64,000 bases of DNA from JAIVGZ01 sp964552205 (GTDB lineage: Bacteria > Pseudomonadota > Gammaproteobacteria > Natronospirales > JAIVGZ01), in NCBI GenBank assembly GCA_964552205.1, contig CAZKFT010000001.1:105494-169493 (forward strand). The letters run 5' to 3'. The position numbers and the translations under genes are program-made. The notes under the pieces were generated by a model. That model saw only the letters and a program-made list of their open reading frames with translations. It was not told where the DNA came from and made no database searches. Positions 60,621 through 64,000 of this stretch are shown piece by piece (the first letter of the stretch is position 1; the number at the start of each line of letters is the position of its first letter).

Positions 60621-61457
60621 ATGAGTGAGCGCGAACTGGAGTCTGGCATCCCGCTGGATCTCTCGGGAACCATGACCTACGGGGGCTATCTGCGCCTGGA
60701 TCGGATCCTGGATGCCCAGCAGCCCTTGAGCCAGCCCCCACACCACGATGAGATGTTGTTCATCATCCAGCACCAGACCTCGGAGCTGTGGATCAAGCTT
60801 ATGCTGCACGAATTGTCGGCCGCCATACGCTTCGTTCAGGCCGATGACCTCGAGCCCTGTTTCAAGATTCTGGCGCGGGTGAAACAGATTCAGCAGCAGT
60901 TGTTCAACCAGTGGGCGGTGCTGGAGACACTCACTCCCAGCGAATACCTGCAATTCCGCGGGGTGCTCCAGGCGGCCTCCGGTTTCCAGTCCTTCCAGTA
61001 TCGTGCGCTGGAATTCATCCTGGGTAACAAACACACCAAGCTCGCAGAGATGCACCGTCATGAGCCGGAGAGCTACGCCGCGCTCCAAGCCATCTTGCGG
61101 GCGCCCAGCCTGTACGATGAGTTCCTGCGCTATTTGAGCAGGCGAGGCTTGCCCGTTCCGGCAGACCGTGTGGAGCGTGACTGGACCCAACCCTACGAGG
61201 CATCACCACAGGTGGTCGCCATGTTCGCGGGCATTTACCGCGATCCCAGCGAGCACTGGGCCGCCTACGAGATGGCGGAGAAGTTGGTGGATGTGGAGGA
61301 AATGTTCCAGCTGTGGCGCTTCCGGCACATGAAGACCGTCGAACGCATCATTGGATTCAAAAAGGGCACGGGCGGTAGCTCCGGTGTCGCGTTCCTGAAG
61401 AAGGCGCTGGATATCGCCTTCTTCCCCGAACTCATCCAGGTCCGCACCGAACTTTAA
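60621..61457 (+). CDS. kynA: Tryptophan 2,3-dioxygenase
   Basis: 278 residues, normal bacterial length. MTYGGYLRLDRIL, EMLFIIQHQTSELWIKLMLHEL (His51, active-site base, equivalent to His55 of the Xanthomonas enzyme) and the heme-ligand segment FRHMKTVERIIGFKKGTGGSSG. It is a heme enzyme opening the indole ring to N-formylkynurenine, the first step of tryptophan breakdown. GGAGG precedes ATG 60621. Confidence 0.97.
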   Translation: MSERELESGIPLDLSGTMTYGGYLRLDRILDAQQPLSQPPHHDEMLFIIQHQTSELWIKLMLHELSAAIRFVQADDLEPCFKILARVKQIQQQLFNQWAVLETLTPSEYLQFRGVLQAASGFQSFQYRALEFILGNKHTKLAEMHRHEPESYAALQAILRAPSLYDEFLRYLSRRGLPVPADRVERDWTQPYEASPQVVAMFAGIYRDPSEHWAAYEMAEKLVDVEEMFQLWRFRHMKTVERIIGFKKGTGGSSGVAFLKKALDIAFFPELIQVRTEL

Positions 61458-61568
61458 GCGCGCTGCACAGCAGCGCGCCTACAACTGAATGGGGGCGCGC
61501 TGCTGTGCAGCGCGTCTAGTCTGTAGGCGCGGACCTGTGGTCCGCGCCTAATGTGGGAGCGGTCCCAC
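61458..61568. repeat. REP cluster between kynA and the DUF885 gene
   Basis: An inverted pair (61458-61479 and 61495-61515, GCGCGCTGCACAGC arm, one mismatch) forms a REPIN. It is followed by two more direct elements with heads GTAGGCGCGG (61523) and GTGGGAGCGG (61553, short). Four units fill the whole 116-bp gap between convergent genes and probably serve as terminators too. Confidence 0.85.
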
Positions 61569-61573
61569 TTGCC

Positions 61574-63349
61574 TTATTCGGCCGTCATCAGCTCCCGAAT
61601 CACCCTGACCGGCGCGTTCCCGTAACTCAGGAACTCGTTGTGGAAATCGCGCAGCACGAAATCACCACCCAGCCGCTGCTTCTCCGCCTCCCGGAAATCG
61701 TAAATCTCCGCATAACCCGCGAAGTAGCTGGTCAGCTGGACCTGTGACAGCGTCGCGCGCAGCCACTTGTTGGTCGCTTCGGTCTCTTCCTGGAAGGCCT
61801 CACGGCGCAGCAGGTTCAGAATCTCGTCCTCGCCAGCGCCCAAGACCTGGACCTGATAGTCGAGGATGGCATTGCACACCACGCGCAGACTCCACTTGCC
61901 GTACATCAGCCACATCTCGGGCTCGTGGTCGCCCCAGCCTTCCTCCAGCATCATGCGCTCCGAGTACACGGCCCAGCCCTCGATCATGGCGCCATTGCCG
62001 AACAGCGCCTTGATCAGGCTGGGCGATTTGTTGGCATGCACGAGCTGGGTGTAATGACCGGGGATGGCTTCATGGATGTTGAGGACCTGCAAAACCCAAT
62101 GGTTGTACTCACGCAGGTAGCTTGCGGCCTGGGCATCGCTCAGGTTGTCCAGCGGCGTGACGTTGTAGAAAGTGTCCGCACCCGGATTGAACGGCCCCGG
62201 TGCACTGACGGATGCGCCTGCACCACTGCCGCGCATGTACAACGGTGTCTCACGCACAATCAGCGGTTTCGTCGGGTCCTGATCGAGAAGGTCGTTCTCG
62301 CGGACGAAGGCTTCGAGCAGCGGTATCTGCCGCCGGATCTCGTTAAAGAAATCTTCGCGCGCGACATGCCGGTCGGAAAGGTGGTCTATCAGATAACCAA
62401 TACGCTCAAGACGGTCCTCTGGCATGGCCCGGCCCGGAAAGTACGCCGGCCATAGCTCGACGGTGATTTCATCCATCGTCGTATGCAAGCGGTCCTTCTC
62501 GGCCAGTGCGCGTTCGTACAACTCGCGCGCGGAATAGCCCGACTGGATGTCGAAGGCGAACTTCGCCTCGTAGAGTTCCTCTCCGATACGGAAGGGGCGG
62601 GCATTGCCGTTGGCTTCCAGTTGCGATGCGGTCGCTTCCAGCCAACCCACCCAGTTGTTGATGGCCTCCCGCGCCTGCGCATGGCGCTCGCGGAACAGGG
62701 CTTTCTTTTCATCCGAGAGGCCCGATGCCTCCATCCTCGTCAGCAGGGCAGGGCTGAACACCGACAAAGCACCCCGGCTCTGCTGGATGGCCAAGCGCGT
62801 GTGTTCGAGTGTTGGGGTCTCGATGTTGGTCTTGGCCGCCTCGTAGTAGGTAGGGATGTGTTCCATCCGGGCCAGCACGATGGCAAGGCGCTCATCCTCC
62901 GGGGCAAAGTCCGTATTCAGGATTAGACCGAAGGGCCCTGCGACGTTGTATTGGGCCGGGTTCCAGGTGTGGCCGAGGAAAGTGGTCTGGTACCAGAGCG
63001 CGCTCTGGATTCGGTTGTGGATGAGTTCGTAGTCGGTCCGATTGCCGGCGTTGAGCGTCTCGGGGTCGAAGGCCTCCAATGCCGCCAGCTGTGCCTCCAG
63101 AAACGCCTGATCTTCGGCCCGGCGTGCTTCATCCGGGACCGTCAGGACCGCAGCATTCTCGTAGCGACCACTATAAATGGCCATCTCCGGGCTGCGCGCC
63201 AGCATGTCCTCGACCACCTGCTGGGCATGGGCCTCGAAGGCGGGGTTTTGGTCCACCACCGCTGGTGCGGGGTCCTGCCGGCCGCAGGCGGCGAGGAGGA
63301 GCACGAGAGTCACGAGCAGCAGATGCTTTGAAGCGTTGACTATGGTCAT
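61574..63349 (-). CDS. DUF885-family lipoprotein (probable zinc metallopeptidase)
   Basis: 591 residues. Signal peptide with lipobox LLAAC (Cys22). The helical DUF885 fold contains NIHEAIPGHYTQLVH, the HExxxH-like zinc motif of the family (about 431-445), and downstream EGWAVYSERMM, where Glu would be the third ligand. It is related to M32-like carboxypeptidases by family knowledge; the substrate is unknown. The preceding ribosome site is weak. Confidence 0.88.
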   Translation of the reverse strand: MTIVNASKHLLLVTLVLLLAACGRQDPAPAVVDQNPAFEAHAQQVVEDMLARSPEMAIYSGRYENAAVLTVPDEARRAEDQAFLEAQLAALEAFDPETLNAGNRTDYELIHNRIQSALWYQTTFLGHTWNPAQYNVAGPFGLILNTDFAPEDERLAIVLARMEHIPTYYEAAKTNIETPTLEHTRLAIQQSRGALSVFSPALLTRMEASGLSDEKKALFRERHAQAREAINNWVGWLEATASQLEANGNARPFRIGEELYEAKFAFDIQSGYSARELYERALAEKDRLHTTMDEITVELWPAYFPGRAMPEDRLERIGYLIDHLSDRHVAREDFFNEIRRQIPLLEAFVRENDLLDQDPTKPLIVRETPLYMRGSGAGASVSAPGPFNPGADTFYNVTPLDNLSDAQAASYLREYNHWVLQVLNIHEAIPGHYTQLVHANKSPSLIKALFGNGAMIEGWAVYSERMMLEEGWGDHEPEMWLMYGKWSLRVVCNAILDYQVQVLGAGEDEILNLLRREAFQEETEATNKWLRATLSQVQLTSYFAGYAEIYDFREAEKQRLGGDFVLRDFHNEFLSYGNAPVRVIRELMTAE

Positions 63350-63392
63350 TTTTTCACCAGTTCGGGTGGGGGCAAGATGCCTGCTTGAGGCT

Positions 63393-63401
63393 TGTTATAA
63401 T
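63393..63401 (+). promoter_or_regulatory. hppD: Extended -10 promoter of hppD
   Basis: TGTTATAAT is a perfect extended -10 (TGnTATAAT), 23 nt upstream of the start codon, with GAGAGGTG as ribosome site in between. No clear -35 is needed or seen. Confidence 0.7.
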
Positions 63402-63424
63402 ACATTTTTTCCGAGAGGTGACCG

Positions 63425-64000
63425 ATGTCCGATAACTTCCCCAATCCCATGGGTACCGACGGCTTTGAGTTCGTCGAGTACGCCGCACCCGACGCCGGCC
63501 AGCTTCATTCGCTCTTCCAGAAGCTCGGCTTCACCGCCGTGGCCAAGCACCGCCTGCGAAATGTCACCCTGTATCGTCAGGGCGACTGCAATTTCCTGGT
63601 CAACGAGGAGCCGGATAGCTTTGCATCCGACTTCGCTGCCGCGCACGGACCCGGCGCGCCCGGGTTCGCCATCCGCGTCAAGGATGCCAAGACGGCTTAC
63701 GCGCTGGCCATCGGCAATGGCGCCAAGCCCATCACCCACAAACCGGGCACGCTGGCGCTGAGCATGATTCCGGCCATCGAGGGCATCGGTGGCGCGGCCG
63801 TGTACCTGGTGGACAAGTACGGGGAGTCCGGTTCTGCCTACGACATCGAGTTCGAACCCATCCCGGGCGTGGACCAAAACCCGGTGGGTGCCGGCCTGAC
63901 TTTCATCGACCACCTGACCCACAATCTGCACTTCGGCAATATGGCGAAGTGGTCGGATTACTACGAGCGCCTGTTCAACTTCCGCGAAATCCGCTACTTC
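63425..64000 (+). CDS. hppD: 4-hydroxyphenylpyruvate dioxygenase, N-terminal part (runs off window)
   Basis: 192 residues to the window end, still open. NPMGTDGFEFVEYAAPD is the usual start of bacterial HPPD. LFQKLGFTAVAKHRLRNVTLYRQGDCNFLVNEEPDSFASDFAAAHGPGAPGFAIRVKDA completes the first vicinal-oxygen-chelate domain. IDHLTHNLHFGNMAKWSDYYERLFNFREIRYF opens the second, where His in IDHLTHN is the first iron ligand. It converts 4-hydroxyphenylpyruvate to homogentisate in tyrosine breakdown. Confidence 0.95.
   Translation, partial: MSDNFPNPMGTDGFEFVEYAAPDAGQLHSLFQKLGFTAVAKHRLRNVTLYRQGDCNFLVNEEPDSFASDFAAAHGPGAPGFAIRVKDAKTAYALAIGNGAKPITHKPGTLALSMIPAIEGIGGAAVYLVDKYGESGSAYDIEFEPIPGVDQNPVGAGLTFIDHLTHNLHFGNMAKWSDYYERLFNFREIRYF

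Noticed and set aside
60525..61190. N-terminal extension of E1-alpha to 61190
   Set aside because: It would run antisense through kynA; homology of E1-alpha begins at about 60524.

Overview
The window looks like chromosome of a gammaproteobacterium close to the Xanthomonadales/Lysobacterales (an inference). Four things support this. The block pncC-recA-recX-alaS-lysC-csrA-tRNA-Ser-tRNA-Arg is a familiar gammaproteobacterial order. Arginine is made through N-acetylornithine carbamoyltransferase (argF'), the Xanthomonas-type route. GTRGGAGCGG-type REP elements are scattered between genes. Tryptophan 2,3-dioxygenase and 4-hydroxyphenylpyruvate dioxygenase are both present. A run of 100 N (20326-20425) is an assembly gap that truncates argD and argF'. 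There is no CRISPR array, prophage, insertion sequence or rRNA.

Layout. 1-1922: end of an amino-acid permease and a lipoprotein with an HExxH motif. 1867-12112 (minus strand): a stress-signalling locus with a GAF-PP2C-HATPase protein, a STAS protein, an ECF sigma factor, a membrane anti-sigma factor, a single-pass protein with 51 tandem decapeptides (PQAFAALAQ type), a 982-residue HExxH/propeller/barrel-like protein, a PrsW protease and an MscS channel. 12139-18680: a phosphoesterase-kinase fusion, an NTT-like carrier with an Ig-like tail, a GNAT, an exported M20 amidohydrolase and RhlE. 18857-28050: argR, then the operon argD-[gap]-argF'-argB-argE-argH-argG-X-argC, where X is an unassigned P-loop protein translationally coupled on both sides and argC carries an in-frame REP-like insertion. 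28108-42506: mostly housekeeping genes (FmdB, DUF502, aspS, nadA, a hydrolase, mutS, pncC, recA, recX, alaS, lysC, csrA). 42569-42788: tRNA-Ser(GCU) and tRNA-Arg(ACG).

42789-48880 looks like an island: PPK2 kinase, permease, ATP-grasp-like protein and CopB-type copper ATPase, lying between the tRNA-Arg and a degenerate copy of its 3' half, with no integrase left. 48911-64000: AsmA-like protein, small outer-membrane barrel, DJ-1/PfpI protein, kinase-like protein, NAD-glutamate dehydrogenase, 2-oxoacid dehydrogenase E1a-E1b-E2, kynA, a DUF885 lipoprotein and the start of hppD. This end is largely amino-acid catabolism.

The most promising undescribed pieces are: (i) the sigma/anti-sigma/PrsW/MscS locus with the decapeptide-repeat protein; (ii) protein X in the arginine operon, which could be linked to the acetylglutamate step since ArgB here has no synthase domain; and (iii) a group of genes whose likely -10 box lies 6-8 nt before the start codon, suggesting leaderless mRNAs.
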